Notes: a model not told the origin generated them from the sequence alone. A stretch of DNA of 64,000 nt from Stenotrophomonas sp. 57 (GCF_030291075.1 NZ_CP127407.1:124001-188000), one strand, 5' to 3'; positions 37,405-46,920 are shown, counted from the first letter of the stretch. Program-made: numbers and translations.

Positions 37405-37908
37405 TCAGTTGCGCGAGGGGAAGATTCCCCGGAGTGCGATGCAGAAGTTGATGGACAGGTACGGCTGCAGGTTCGCATGTGGCTGCGTCTGGCCGCTGGC
37501 ATCGAGCACGTTCAAGGGCACCTGCGCGCCGCTGGACGCGCCGTAGACATTCTGCGTTCCGGTTTTGCCAAGCAGCACATTGCCTTGCGGAATGCGCGTC
37601 GTACCGTTACCGGTGGTGCCGCCGAAAACGTGCGTATGCTCGGGAATCTGCGCGGCAATCAGGGTGACGTTCTCCAGGCCGCCTTGTTCGCCCATGTTGC
37701 TGCCGTTGGTGGATCCCCTTGGCGTGCGGCCACGCATGTCCGGAAGCTGGAAATTGGTGGTGCCGTTGCCGCCGTAGGATGTGCCCAGCAGCGAAAAGAG
37801 CGCCTGGTTCTGTGCGATGGGCAACACCTGGCCATTGCAGAATGCGAAGTACCTGGGCGCGAAGTTGAACGCCACGGGCATTATCTGCCCGAGAAAGGGT
37901 TCCGACAT
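37405..37908 (-). CDS. Phage tail-collar/MdpB-like protein 3
   Basis: 167 residues, first gene of the three-gene run: GQIMPVAFNFAPRYFAFCNGQVLPIAQNQALFSLLGTSYGGNG, LPDMRGRTPRG, AQIPEHTHVFG and PYLSINFCIALRGIFPS. It starts 14 bp upstream of the second gene, so the run is an operon continuing into the GNAT gene. The region upstream separates it from the divergent giant autotransporter gene. Confidence 0.86.
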   Translation of the reverse strand: MSEPFLGQIMPVAFNFAPRYFAFCNGQVLPIAQNQALFSLLGTSYGGNGTTNFQLPDMRGRTPRGSTNGSNMGEQGGLENVTLIAAQIPEHTHVFGGTTGNGTTRIPQGNVLLGKTGTQNVYGASSGAQVPLNVLDASGQTQPHANLQPYLSINFCIALRGIFPSRN

Positions 37909-38198
37909 ACGATATTCCCCCTGGGATAGGCGCCGGCACTCAGCCCCCGGCCGGCAAGTAACTCTGGCGCATTATCCTTGGTGTTGACAAGTGCCGGTAT
38001 CTGTGGGCAAGAATATCGCGCTGCCCGCCCAAGGGATGCAGGGATTGAAGGGGGGCAGGACCGCCAGGCAGGGCCAGGGAGCCTGCAGGGTGGGGAGGTC
38101 AGGAACCGCGGTTGCCGGTGCGGGAGCCACGGCGGTTTTCTCACTCGCGCCAAACGGCGCAGCGCCCGTCGGGAAGGCGGGCATGCAGGGGGCACAAC
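37909..38198. promoter_or_regulatory. Divergent regulatory region and long autotransporter leader
   Basis: 290 bp. A TTGACA (37983-37988) followed by an AAGAAT-like element about 19-21 nt downstream (near 38008) is the best promoter candidate for the plus strand; the spacing is loose. That would leave a roughly 190 nt GC-rich, repeat-prone leader before the autotransporter. No known riboswitch fits. Confidence 0.4.
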
Positions 38199-41100
38199 AT
38201 GTGGCACGCAGAGTCGATGCATCGCGACGCGATGCGCTATGGGCTCGTCCGCCGTTTCTGGGGCCACCTGGGGGCGATGCTGCTGCTGGGCATCTCGCTC
38301 GCCCTGCCTGATATCGCGCGCGCGGCCTGTACAACCTTCACGCCGGTCAATGCCAGCGCAGGCGCGCCGATGGCCGCCGGCAGCACCATCACCATCGATG
38401 CGTCCAGCTGCCAGGGCGTTGCAGGCTTCGGTATCGGCAGCGTGACGACGCCGGCCAGCAATGGCACGGCCACCGTCACCAGCCACGCCGCCTCGAGAAT
38501 CTCCTATGCCCACAGTGGCAACGGATCGACCACCGACACCTTCGCCTTCGACGACGGTACCGGCACCAACAACGTGCTGGTCACCGTGCACATCCAGGCC
38601 GCTGCCTCGCCGATCACGATCCTGCCGGCCACGGTACCCCCGGCGACGGTCGGCACGCCCTACGCCGGTGCCTCCTTCAGCGCCAGTGGTGGCGTCGCGC
38701 CCTATACCTACACGGTCCCCCCCGGCACGTTGCCGAACGGCATGACGCTGAGCAGCAGCGGCAGCCTGTCCGGCACGCCGACCGCGCAGGGCACCTTCGC
38801 CTTCTCGGTTACTGCGAGCGACAGCACGGCGGGAACGCCGCTCACCGGTACGGCAAGCTACTCGATCACGGTGGCAGCACCGACCATCACCGTCACCAAC
38901 ACGCCGACCCCGGCAGTCATCAATTCGCCATACACCTTCGCGCTGGCGGCCACCGGCGGCAATGGGCCCTACACCTACTCCCTCGACGCCGGTACCAGCC
39001 TGCCGCCGGGCCTGGTACTGGCCGGCAACGGCACCATCAGCGGCATGCCCACGGCGTTGGGGCTGACCAGTTTCACCGTGCGCGTCACCGACAGCAGCAC
39101 GCCTACACCGTTCTTCGCGCCGGCCAACCTGTCGATCAACGTGCAGAACGTGGTGCCGCCGGTGGCCGGCGCGGTCAGCGCCACCGTGGCCCATGGCAGC
39201 AGCAACAACCCGATCACCCTGAGCCTCTCCGGCGGCACGGCCACCTCGGTCGCGGTCGCTACCCAGGCCACGCACGGCACGGCCACCGCCAGCGGCACCA
39301 CCATCAGCTACACGCCCACCGCCAGCTATTCCGGGCCGGACAGCTTCACCTACACCGCCACCAATGCCGGCGGCACCTCGGCGCCGGCCACGGTCACCAT
39401 CACCGTGTCGCCGCCGACCATCAACTACGCGCCGTCCAGCCCGGCAGGCGGCACCGTCGGGGTGGCCTATAGCCAGTCGCTGGCCGGCGCCAGCGGCGGC
39501 ACCGCGCCGTACACCTACACGATCGCCGGCGGCAGCCTGCCGCCGGGCATCACCCTGGCCAGCAACGGCACGCTGTCCGGCACGGCCAGCGCCAACGGCA
39601 CCTTCAACTTCACTGTTCGTGCGACCGACAGCAGTACCGGCACCGGTCCGTTCAGCGCCACCAGTGGCACGCTGACGCTGACCATTGCCGCCGCAACGCT
39701 CACCTATGCACCGGCCAACCCGCCGGCGGCGACGGTCGGCGTGGCCTACAGCCAGTCGCTGGCCAGCGTCAGCGGAGGCGTCGCGCCGTACACCTACACG
39801 ATTGCATCGGGCAGTCTGCCGCTGGGCATCACCCTGGCCAGCAACGGCACGCTGTCCGGCTCGCCGAGCGCGGGCGGCAGCTTCAACTTCACGGTCACCG
39901 TGACCGACAGCAGTGGTGGTAGCGGACCGGTCAGCGTCACCAGTGGCCCGCTGCTGCTGACGGTGAATGCACCGACGATCACGATCACCCCGCCCACCCT
40001 GCCAACGGTGAGTGCCGGCGTCGTCTACAACCAGAACCTGACCGCTACCGGCGGCAGCGGCACCTACACCTATGCGGTTACCGCGGGTGCATTGCCGCCG
40101 GGTGTGTCCCTGTCCGCTGCCGGCGCGATCAGCGGTACGCCGACGGCTGCGGGCAGCTTCCCGCTGACGATCACCGCCACCGACAGCAGTGGCGGCAGCG
40201 GCCCCTACACCGGCAGCCAGCCCTACACCCTCAACGTGACGGCGCCGTCGCTGACGCTGACGCCGCCGGCGGGCAGCCTCTCCGGCACGGCCGGTGCACC
40301 GTTGAACGTGCCTTTCAGCGCGGGCAATGGCACCGCGCCGTATACCTTCGATATCAGCGCCGGCGCATTGCCCAACGGCGTGACCCTGTCGCCCACCGGT
40401 ACGCTGTCCGGCTCGCCGACGGTGTCCGGTCTTTTCACCTTCTCGGTGCGCGTCACCGACAGCACCACCGGTACCGACGCGCCCTTCAGGCGAACCCAGA
40501 ACTACGTCCTGTCCATCGCCGCGCCCACCATCACTGTGTCGCCGGCAAGCCTGCCGCAGCCGGCGGCGGGCGTTGCCTACAGCCAGACCATCACCGCCAG
40601 CTCCGGCCAGCCGACCACCTTCACCTATGCCGTCAGCGCGGGGCAGGTACCGGTCGGCCTCAGCCTCAACGCTGCAACAGGTGAATTGAGCGGTACGCCC
40701 ACCCAGGCCGGCCCGTACAACTTCACCGTGACCGCCACCGACGGCGGTGGCTTCACCGGCAGCCAGGCCTACAGCGGCGCGGTCGGCGCGCCGGTGCTGT
40801 CACTGGCGCCGAGCACGGTGGCAGGCACCACCGCGGGTACGCCGTACAGCACCAGCTTCGTCGCCAGTGGTGGCAACCCGGGCTACAGCTACCAGCTCAC
40901 CGGCACCCTGCCGAATGGACTGTCGTTCTCGCCGGCCGGCGTGCTCAGCGGCACGCCCACGCAGGCGGGTACCTTCAACTTCAGTGTGAGAGCGAGCGAC
41001 AGCACCACCGGCAGCGGCGCGCCGTTCTCGGTGACCACCGCCTACACGCTGGCGGTGTCGGCACCGACCGTCGTGGTCGATCCCACCACGCTGCCGGCGG

Positions 41101-44051
41101 CCACCGGTGGCGCGGCCTATTCGCAGACGCTGACCGCCAGCGGCGGCAATGGCACCTACACCTTCAGCGTGACCGCTGGCGCGCTGCCGGGCGGTATCAC
41201 GCTGAGCAGTGCAGGCCTGCTGTCGGGCACACCCACCGTGGCCGGCAGCTTCAACTTCACCGCGCAGGCCACCGACGGCAACGGTTTCACCGGCAGCCGT
41301 GCTTACACCCTGGTGGTCAACGCACCGGCCATCACGCTGGCACCGGGCACACTGCCAGCGGGCTCGGGCGGCGTGGCCTACAGCCAGGCCCTCACGGCGT
41401 CTGCCGGTGTCGGCAGCTACACCTTCAGCCTGTCGGCGGGCGCACTGCCACCGGGCATTGCGTTGAGTAGTGCCGGCACCCTCAGCGGCACCCCCACCAC
41501 CACCGGCAGCTTCAACTTCACCGTCACCGCCACCGACAGCGTCGGCTTCACCGGAAGCCAGGCATACACGTTCAACGTGGCGGCACCGACCATCGCCATT
41601 ACCCCGACCACGTTGCCCGCAGCAACCGGCAGCATCGCCTACAGCCAGACGCTCAGCGCCAGCGGCGGCAACGGTGGCTACACCTACAGCCTGACCGCCG
41701 GCACGTTGCCGCCGGGCATTGCCCTGAGCAGTGCCGGCCTGATCAGCGGTACGCCGACCACCACCGGCAGCTACAGCTTTACCGTGCGCGCCACCGATGG
41801 TTTCGGCTTCACCGGCAGCCAGGCCTACACCGTGACCGTGAACGCGCCGGCCATCGTGTTCGTGCAGACCACGCTGCCGGGTGGGCAGGTGGCTGCCCCC
41901 TACAGCCAGACGCTCAGTGCTGGTGGTGGCAGCGGCACCTTCACCTACAGCGTGACGTCGGGCGCTTTGCCACCGGGTATCGCGCTCAGCAGTGCCGGCG
42001 CGCTCAGCGGCACGCCCACCGCTGCGGGCAGCTTCAGCTTCACCGTGACCGCCACCGACACATTCGGATTCAGCGGCAGCCAGTCCTTCACCGTGGGCAT
42101 CAACCAGCCGGTACCGGTGGTGGTGAACGATGCGGCCACCACGCCGGCCAATGCGCCGGTCACGATCAATGTCACCGCCAACGACACCGGCCCGATCACC
42201 AGTATCGCCATCGCGCAGGCACCGGCGCACGGCACCGCCACGGTGAACGGGCTGGATGTGGCCTACACGCCGGCCATCAACTTCTTCGGCAACGACAGCT
42301 TCACCTACACCGCCACCGGTCCGGGGGGCACTTCCGCGCCGGCTACGGTCAGCGTCACCGTCACGCCGCTGGCGGTGCCGGTGGCAGCGGCGCAGAGCGC
42401 CACGGTGCTGGCCGGGCAGTCGGTGACCGTGCAGGCCGAGGCCGGGGCGATCAATGGCCCGTTCACGGCGGTTGCGATCAGTCGTGCACCGTCGTCCGGC
42501 ACGGCGGTGGTGCAGGGCGCCAGCATCGTCTACAGCGCCGATGCCGATGCCTCCGGCGTGGTGGACTTCGAGTACACGCTCAGCAATCCGTTCGGCGCCT
42601 CGGCGCCGGCGCGGATCAGCGTGACGGTCAACCCACGGCCGGTGGCCCCCGCGCTCACCGCCACCGCCATTGCCGGGCGTGTGGTCAACGTGGACCTGAC
42701 CTCCACCGCGCGCGGTGGGCCGTTCACCGCCGCGGCCGTGGTTTCGGTGTCGCCGGCCGACGCCGGCACGGCCACCATCACCGCCAGCGGTGCCGGCTAC
42801 ACGCTGGCCTTCACCTCGGCGGCAACGTTCGGTGGCGCGGTGCGCATCACCTATACGCTGAGCAACGCATACGCGACCTCGGCGCCGGGCACGGTTGATG
42901 TGATGGTCAAGCCACGCAGCGATCCCTCGCGTGATGCCGAAGTGCTGGGCGTGCTGGAAGCCCAGGCCGAAGGTGCGCGGCGCATGGCCATCGGCCAGAT
43001 CAACAACTTCCAGCGCCGCCTGGAAAGCCTGCGTGCGGGTGGTGCTGCGGCCGGCTTCAGCAACGGCATCACTTTCAGTTCGGCCAGCAGCCAGCGCCGT
43101 ACGCAGCAGGACGATCTGCTGCGCAAGGGCATCGGCGCCAGCGCTGAGGGGCTGTCGATGATCGAAGAACCTGCGCTGCAGGGCGAGGTTGCGCCTGCCG
43201 CTGGCGCGAGCGATGGATTCGCCTTCTGGACGGGCGGCGCGGTGAACTTCGGCACGCTCAAGCCGGGTGCCGGCAGCAACGGTATCGACTTCACCACCTC
43301 CGGCGTCAGCCTGGGTGCCGACCGCCAGATCGGCCCCTCGCTGACCCTGGGTGCCGGCCTTGGGTATGGCCATGACGCGTCGGATATCGGGCGCAACGGC
43401 AGCCGCAGCACCGTGGATGGCTACAGCATCGCCGGCTACGGCAGCTTCCATCCCGAAGGTGGGTTCTATGTGGATGGCCTGCTGGGCTACCAGTGGTTGA
43501 CGTTCGACGCGCGCCGCTTCATCACCGACAATGGCAACACCGCCTATGGCAGCCGTGACGGTACGCAGTGGTTCGCCTCGTTCTCCACCGGCTACCAGCA
43601 TCGCGGCGATGCCCTGCTGCTGACCCCGTATGGGCGGCTGGATCTGGCGCGCGCCACGCTGGATGGTTATCGCGAGCATGGCGACGACGTGTACGCACTC
43701 GACTACCAGCGGCAGACGGTCACCACCAGCACCGCCACCGCCGGTGTGCTGGCACAGTGGCTGGTGAAGCGCGACTACGGCATGTGGACGCCGCAGCTGC
43801 GCGCCGAGTTCGGCCACGACATGCAGGGCTCCAGCCAGGCCTTCATGCGCTACGCGGACCTGATGTCCGGGCCGGTCTACCGCGCCACGCTCGACCGCCA
43901 GTCGCGCAACCACACGCTGCTGGGCGCTGGCATCGGCCTGCAGACGCTGAAGGGCTGGACGCTGCGCGCCGAGTACCAGAACCAGCTGGACAGCAGCAGC
44001 CGCGACAACCAGGGCATCCAGATCAGCGTGCAGAAGACGCTGCCACCGTGA
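38199..44051 (+). CDS. Giant autotransporter with Ig-like (He_PIG) repeats
   Basis: 1950 residues from ATG 38199 (ATG 38232 also possible). A signal peptide ends near ALPDIARA. About 12 repeats of 85-95 residues follow (about 137-1302, interrupted by one different module), each ending in the pattern SLPPGITL-SS-G-LSGTPTAAGSFNFTVTATDS, i.e. putative-Ig He_PIG domains; three Big/cadherin-like domains come next (to about 1571), then a helical linker and a C-terminal autotransporter barrel (from about 1670: FAFWTGGAVNFG to the end). It is a type Va secreted adhesin candidate; ligand unknown. Repeats are also similar at DNA level, so copy number may vary between strains. Confidence 0.9.
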   Translation: MWHAESMHRDAMRYGLVRRFWGHLGAMLLLGISLALPDIARAACTTFTPVNASAGAPMAAGSTITIDASSCQGVAGFGIGSVTTPASNGTATVTSHAASRISYAHSGNGSTTDTFAFDDGTGTNNVLVTVHIQAAASPITILPATVPPATVGTPYAGASFSASGGVAPYTYTVPPGTLPNGMTLSSSGSLSGTPTAQGTFAFSVTASDSTAGTPLTGTASYSITVAAPTITVTNTPTPAVINSPYTFALAATGGNGPYTYSLDAGTSLPPGLVLAGNGTISGMPTALGLTSFTVRVTDSSTPTPFFAPANLSINVQNVVPPVAGAVSATVAHGSSNNPITLSLSGGTATSVAVATQATHGTATASGTTISYTPTASYSGPDSFTYTATNAGGTSAPATVTITVSPPTINYAPSSPAGGTVGVAYSQSLAGASGGTAPYTYTIAGGSLPPGITLASNGTLSGTASANGTFNFTVRATDSSTGTGPFSATSGTLTLTIAAATLTYAPANPPAATVGVAYSQSLASVSGGVAPYTYTIASGSLPLGITLASNGTLSGSPSAGGSFNFTVTVTDSSGGSGPVSVTSGPLLLTVNAPTITITPPTLPTVSAGVVYNQNLTATGGSGTYTYAVTAGALPPGVSLSAAGAISGTPTAAGSFPLTITATDSSGGSGPYTGSQPYTLNVTAPSLTLTPPAGSLSGTAGAPLNVPFSAGNGTAPYTFDISAGALPNGVTLSPTGTLSGSPTVSGLFTFSVRVTDSTTGTDAPFRRTQNYVLSIAAPTITVSPASLPQPAAGVAYSQTITASSGQPTTFTYAVSAGQVPVGLSLNAATGELSGTPTQAGPYNFTVTATDGGGFTGSQAYSGAVGAPVLSLAPSTVAGTTAGTPYSTSFVASGGNPGYSYQLTGTLPNGLSFSPAGVLSGTPTQAGTFNFSVRASDSTTGSGAPFSVTTAYTLAVSAPTVVVDPTTLPAATGGAAYSQTLTASGGNGTYTFSVTAGALPGGITLSSAGLLSGTPTVAGSFNFTAQATDGNGFTGSRAYTLVVNAPAITLAPGTLPAGSGGVAYSQALTASAGVGSYTFSLSAGALPPGIALSSAGTLSGTPTTTGSFNFTVTATDSVGFTGSQAYTFNVAAPTIAITPTTLPAATGSIAYSQTLSASGGNGGYTYSLTAGTLPPGIALSSAGLISGTPTTTGSYSFTVRATDGFGFTGSQAYTVTVNAPAIVFVQTTLPGGQVAAPYSQTLSAGGGSGTFTYSVTSGALPPGIALSSAGALSGTPTAAGSFSFTVTATDTFGFSGSQSFTVGINQPVPVVVNDAATTPANAPVTINVTANDTGPITSIAIAQAPAHGTATVNGLDVAYTPAINFFGNDSFTYTATGPGGTSAPATVSVTVTPLAVPVAAAQSATVLAGQSVTVQAEAGAINGPFTAVAISRAPSSGTAVVQGASIVYSADADASGVVDFEYTLSNPFGASAPARISVTVNPRPVAPALTATAIAGRVVNVDLTSTARGGPFTAAAVVSVSPADAGTATITASGAGYTLAFTSAATFGGAVRITYTLSNAYATSAPGTVDVMVKPRSDPSRDAEVLGVLEAQAEGARRMAIGQINNFQRRLESLRAGGAAAGFSNGITFSSASSQRRTQQDDLLRKGIGASAEGLSMIEEPALQGEVAPAAGASDGFAFWTGGAVNFGTLKPGAGSNGIDFTTSGVSLGADRQIGPSLTLGAGLGYGHDASDIGRNGSRSTVDGYSIAGYGSFHPEGGFYVDGLLGYQWLTFDARRFITDNGNTAYGSRDGTQWFASFSTGYQHRGDALLLTPYGRLDLARATLDGYREHGDDVYALDYQRQTVTTSTATAGVLAQWLVKRDYGMWTPQLRAEFGHDMQGSSQAFMRYADLMSGPVYRATLDRQSRNHTLLGAGIGLQTLKGWTLRAEYQNQLDSSSRDNQGIQISVQKTLPP

Positions 44052-44175
44052 TGGATGCAGCGGCGGCGGCCTGCTGGTCGCCGCCGCGCGTGGCCTGTAT
44101 CCGTACAATCGTGTCTGCGGCGGCTGCGTAACGGGCGTACGCACCGGGTACCGAATGGAAGGAACAGGACAGGGA

Positions 44176-44832
44176 ATGAAGATTCGAACGATCGCGATGT
44201 CATCGATGGTCGCATTGCTGGCAGCCTGCGGGCAGGCGCCGGAGAAGGCGACCGGGACCGCGCCTGCGGCGCCGCCAGCGCCGACCACCGACGCACCGGC
44301 CGCTACGGCCACCGTGGTCGAGAAGGAACCGTCCATCGAAGACGGCGACAACGAAGGCGAACCGGAAGACCCGAGTGCCGGCGGCGAACTCACCTGCGCG
44401 GACAATCCGCTGGCGACCCACTTCTTCACCCTGGTGGGCGGCAACACCGTGGACGACTGCGGCCGCAAGGACCCGAAGGTGCTGACCGCGTTCGAGGCGC
44501 TGATGAAGGGCACGCAGGACGCCGAATCCACCGACAAGGAGATTCCGTCGTTGCGCAAGCGCCTGTTGAGCGGACCCAGCGGCCCTGGCGAGCTGGTGGT
44601 GCTGCAGGGCGAGCCGTGGTGGTTCTACACCGCCTGCCAGGCCCACGATTGCCCCGGCACCGCGTTGGCGATGCTGTATTCACCCACGCAGGCGAAGATG
44701 GTCGGCCGCCTCACCGCGCGCTGCCGTGTGTGGTGGCTGGGTGAGCCGACGGCGGAACAGCGTGCGCAGATCGAACAGCGCCAGCCACTGCAGGATGCCG
44801 CGTTGAAGGAAGACAGCGCGCTCTGCGAGTGA
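44176..44832 (+). CDS. Lipoprotein with Ivy-like CxxHDC motif
   Basis: 218 residues from ATG 44176. The lipobox LLAAC is followed by a long acidic/Pro-rich linker (about 20-80). The C-terminal domain has FYTACQAHDCPGTALAMLYSP, whose CxxHDC loop matches the lysozyme-inhibiting loop of Ivy (CKPHDC), plus further cysteines (ELTCADNPL, VDDCGRKD, TARCRVWW). A periplasmic or outer-membrane inhibitor of host lysozyme is plausible but the overall similarity is low. It stands alone after the autotransporter gene. Confidence 0.6.
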   Translation: MKIRTIAMSSMVALLAACGQAPEKATGTAPAAPPAPTTDAPAATATVVEKEPSIEDGDNEGEPEDPSAGGELTCADNPLATHFFTLVGGNTVDDCGRKDPKVLTAFEALMKGTQDAESTDKEIPSLRKRLLSGPSGPGELVVLQGEPWWFYTACQAHDCPGTALAMLYSPTQAKMVGRLTARCRVWWLGEPTAEQRAQIEQRQPLQDAALKEDSALCE

Positions 44833-44859
44833 TGTGGCGCGCTCCGCAGCGCCGCAGGC

Positions 44860-44990
44860 GGGAGGATTCGGGTGTGCTCATGGCAAGAGCTCCGTGCAGG
44901 ACAGACGGCAGCCGCCACGCTCCGCCCGCCATGGCCGGCAGACGGATTACCCGCCGGATCGGACATCGACACTGCAGGACCACGCTGGCC
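44860..44990 (-). repeat. Broken copy of a leader + small-ORF cassette
   Basis: Read on the minus strand, 44950-44911 matches 50230-50269 on the plus strand at about 36 of 40 bases. It is followed by an ATG (44881) opening MSTPESS, comparable to MTTPHSP of the intact gene at 50369, after which similarity is lost. So this is probably a truncated copy of the same unit. Confidence 0.6.
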
Positions 44991-45004
44991 GCGCGCCTGG
45001 TCTG

Positions 45005-46036
45005 TCAGCGCTCCCCGCGCCTCTCATACCAGCCCTGAGTGCGATTTACGATCCGCACCACGGACAGCATCACCGGCACTTCGATCAGCACGCCCACCAC
45101 AGTGGCCAGCGCCGCCCCCGAATGCACGCCGAACAGTCCCACGGCTGTCGCCACAGCCAGTTCGAAGAAATTGCTGGCACCAATCAGCGCAGACGGGCCG
45201 GCCACGCAATGCGCTACGCCCAGCCGACGATTGAGCAGGTAGGCCAGGCCGGAAGTGAAATAGACCTGGATCAGGATCGGCACTGCAATCAGTGCGATCA
45301 CCAGTGGCTGCTCCACGATCTGTCGGCCCTGGAAGCCGAACAGCAGCACCAGCGTGAGCAGCAGCGCACTCAACGAGACGGGCGCCAGTTGGCGAAGCAC
45401 CCGCTGCAGCGCCGCCTCGCCACGACGCAACAGGATCCAGCGCCGCAGCAACGCAGCCACCAGCACTGGCACCACGATGTAGAGGCCCACCGACAGCAGC
45501 AGGGTATCCCACGGCACGGTGACCGCTGACAGGCCCAGCAGCAGTGCAACCACCGGCGCGTAGGCGACCACCATGATCGCGTCGTTCAACGCCACCTGGC
45601 TCAGGGTGAAATTCGCATCGCCACGGCACAGGTTGCTCCACACGAACACCATTGCGGTGCAGGGCGCGGCAGCCAGCAGGATCAACCCGGCGATATAGCT
45701 GTCGATCTGCCCCGGCGGCAGCCAGTCTGCGAAGGCATGGCGCAGGAACAGCCAGCCCAGCAGCGCCATCGAGAATGGCTTGACCGCCCAGTTGATGAAC
45801 AGCGTTACGCCAATGCCCTTCCAGTGCTGCTGCAACTGGCGCATCGCAGTGAAGTCGACCTTCAGCAGCATCGGGATGATCATCAGCCAGATCAGCACCG
45901 CAACCGGCAGGTTGACCTTGGCCACTTCGGCGGAGGCAAGCACCGCGAAGGCATCGGGTAGCACGTGGCCCAGCAGGGTGCCGGCCGCAATGCACAGCAC
46001 AACCCACAGGGTCAGGTGTCGCTCGAACAGGCTCAT
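45005..46036 (-). CDS. acr3: ACR3-family arsenite efflux permease
   Basis: 343 residues with about ten membrane helices. The motif AAPCTAMVFVWSNLCRGD carries the conserved cysteine required for arsenite transport in Acr3 proteins, and PAVLIWLMIIPMLLKVDF-like and GASNFFELAVATAVGLFG segments are family features. It exports As(III) across the inner membrane. Start at the ATG 46036 (MSLFERHLTLW). It lies 13 bp behind arsC in the arsR-arsC-acr3 operon. Confidence 0.92.
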   Translation of the reverse strand: MSLFERHLTLWVVLCIAAGTLLGHVLPDAFAVLASAEVAKVNLPVAVLIWLMIIPMLLKVDFTAMRQLQQHWKGIGVTLFINWAVKPFSMALLGWLFLRHAFADWLPPGQIDSYIAGLILLAAAPCTAMVFVWSNLCRGDANFTLSQVALNDAIMVVAYAPVVALLLGLSAVTVPWDTLLLSVGLYIVVPVLVAALLRRWILLRRGEAALQRVLRQLAPVSLSALLLTLVLLFGFQGRQIVEQPLVIALIAVPILIQVYFTSGLAYLLNRRLGVAHCVAGPSALIGASNFFELAVATAVGLFGVHSGAALATVVGVLIEVPVMLSVVRIVNRTQGWYERRGER

Positions 46037-46049
46037 GGTAGTGGCGCCG

Positions 46050-46553
46050 TCACGGGGTGCCGTCGGCCGGCAGCAACTGGCCGATCCGGTCCAGTGCGTG
46101 CTGCATCGCCTCGCGATCGGACCACACCGATTCGGGCAGCGCGAGCAATGCACGCAGGCGCAGCTTCACGATGGCATGGGCCTGCGCGAAGGCCGCGGCC
46201 TTGTCGGCATTGCTACCCGCTACGGCCGCCGGATCGGGCAGGCCCCAGTGGCTTCGGATGAAGTCACCGAACACCACCGGGCAGGCTTCGGCGGCTGCCG
46301 CGTCGCACACGGTGATCACCAGGTCCATCGGGGCCGCGTCCACGAACACATCCCACGATTTGCTGTGCAAGCCATCGATCGGCATCCCTTCGGCCTGCAG
46401 CTGCGCCAGCGCGAACGGATTGACCTGGCCGGTGGGCTGGCTGCCGGCACTGAAGGCGGTGAAATGATCGCCGCCCCAGGCGCGCAGCGTGGCTTCGGCC
46501 AGCACGCTGCGGGCGCTGTTGCCGGTACAGAGGAAGAGGACAGAACGGTTCAT
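46050..46553 (-). CDS. arsC: Arsenate reductase, low-molecular-weight phosphatase type
   Basis: 167 residues from the ATG at 46553. The CX5R loop CTGNSAR (Cys9-Arg15) is the anion site of the LMW-PTPase fold, and VITVCDAAAAEACP supplies the two redox cysteines of the thioredoxin-linked ArsC type. It reduces arsenate to arsenite for export by Acr3. The longer frame to 46607 would overlap arsR and lacks a better start. Middle gene of the operon. Confidence 0.9.
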   Translation of the reverse strand: MNRSVLFLCTGNSARSVLAEATLRAWGGDHFTAFSAGSQPTGQVNPFALAQLQAEGMPIDGLHSKSWDVFVDAAPMDLVITVCDAAAAEACPVVFGDFIRSHWGLPDPAAVAGSNADKAAAFAQAHAIVKLRLRALLALPESVWSDREAMQHALDRIGQLLPADGTP

Positions 46554-46590
46554 GGGGCAATCGCTTCGATGGGGAAGGCCGTGTGCGGTC

Positions 46591-46920
46591 TCAGCACTTG
46601 CATGCAAGTGCTACGGACGAGCACTCCTCGCTGGGTGAACCCGCGCAGCAGTTATGCGTGAGGTACTCGATCAAGCCGTTCATGGCATCGAAGTTGGCCC
46701 GATAGCAGACATGGCGGCCCCGGTTTTCGCTCTGCACCAGCCCGGCCTGCACAAGCTCCTTCAGGTGGAAGCTGAGCGTGGCCGGTGGCACCTGCAGGGC
46801 CGTGGCAATGTCGCCCGCCATGCGGCCTGCCGGGCCGGCCTCCACCAGCAGGCGGAACGCGGCCAGGCGAGTGGCGTGACCCAGGGCAGTCAGAGCGGCG
46901 ATTGCATTCAACGTTTCCAT
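46591..46920 (-). CDS. arsR: ArsR-family arsenite-responsive repressor
   Basis: 109 residues. A winged-helix DNA-binding domain is seen in ALQVPPATLSFHLKELVQAGLV, preceded by the ALGHATRLAAFRLLVEAG helix. Cys91, Cys92 and Cys100 near the C-terminus (NCCAGSPSEEC) resemble the C-terminal triad of the Acidithiobacillus-type ArsR rather than the classical CVC in the recognition helix. Arsenite binding should release it from the 17 bp gap it shares with arsH. Confidence 0.9.
   Translation of the reverse strand: METLNAIAALTALGHATRLAAFRLLVEAGPAGRMAGDIATALQVPPATLSFHLKELVQAGLVQSENRGRHVCYRANFDAMNGLIEYLTHNCCAGSPSEECSSVALACKC

Noticed and set aside
36295..37908. Prophage, suggested by three tail-collar proteins
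   Set aside because: No capsid, terminase, tail tube, lysis or integrase genes nearby; MdpB-type genes of this form are common outside phages.
38041..38160. c-di-GMP (GEMM) riboswitch in the autotransporter leader
   Set aside because: Only vague similarity (GGTGCGGGAGCCACGG); the conserved GEMM core and receptor loop are not present.
38441..42100. CRISPR-like regular repeats in the autotransporter region
   Set aside because: The repeat unit is about 260-280 bp, lies in frame and encodes Ig-like domains; there are no short direct repeats with unique spacers.
40800..44558. A 1252-codon open frame antisense to the autotransporter gene
   Set aside because: It mirrors the repeat-rich, high-GC sense gene; its translation is low-complexity Gly/Arg/Ala and has no domain pattern, start context or ribosome site.
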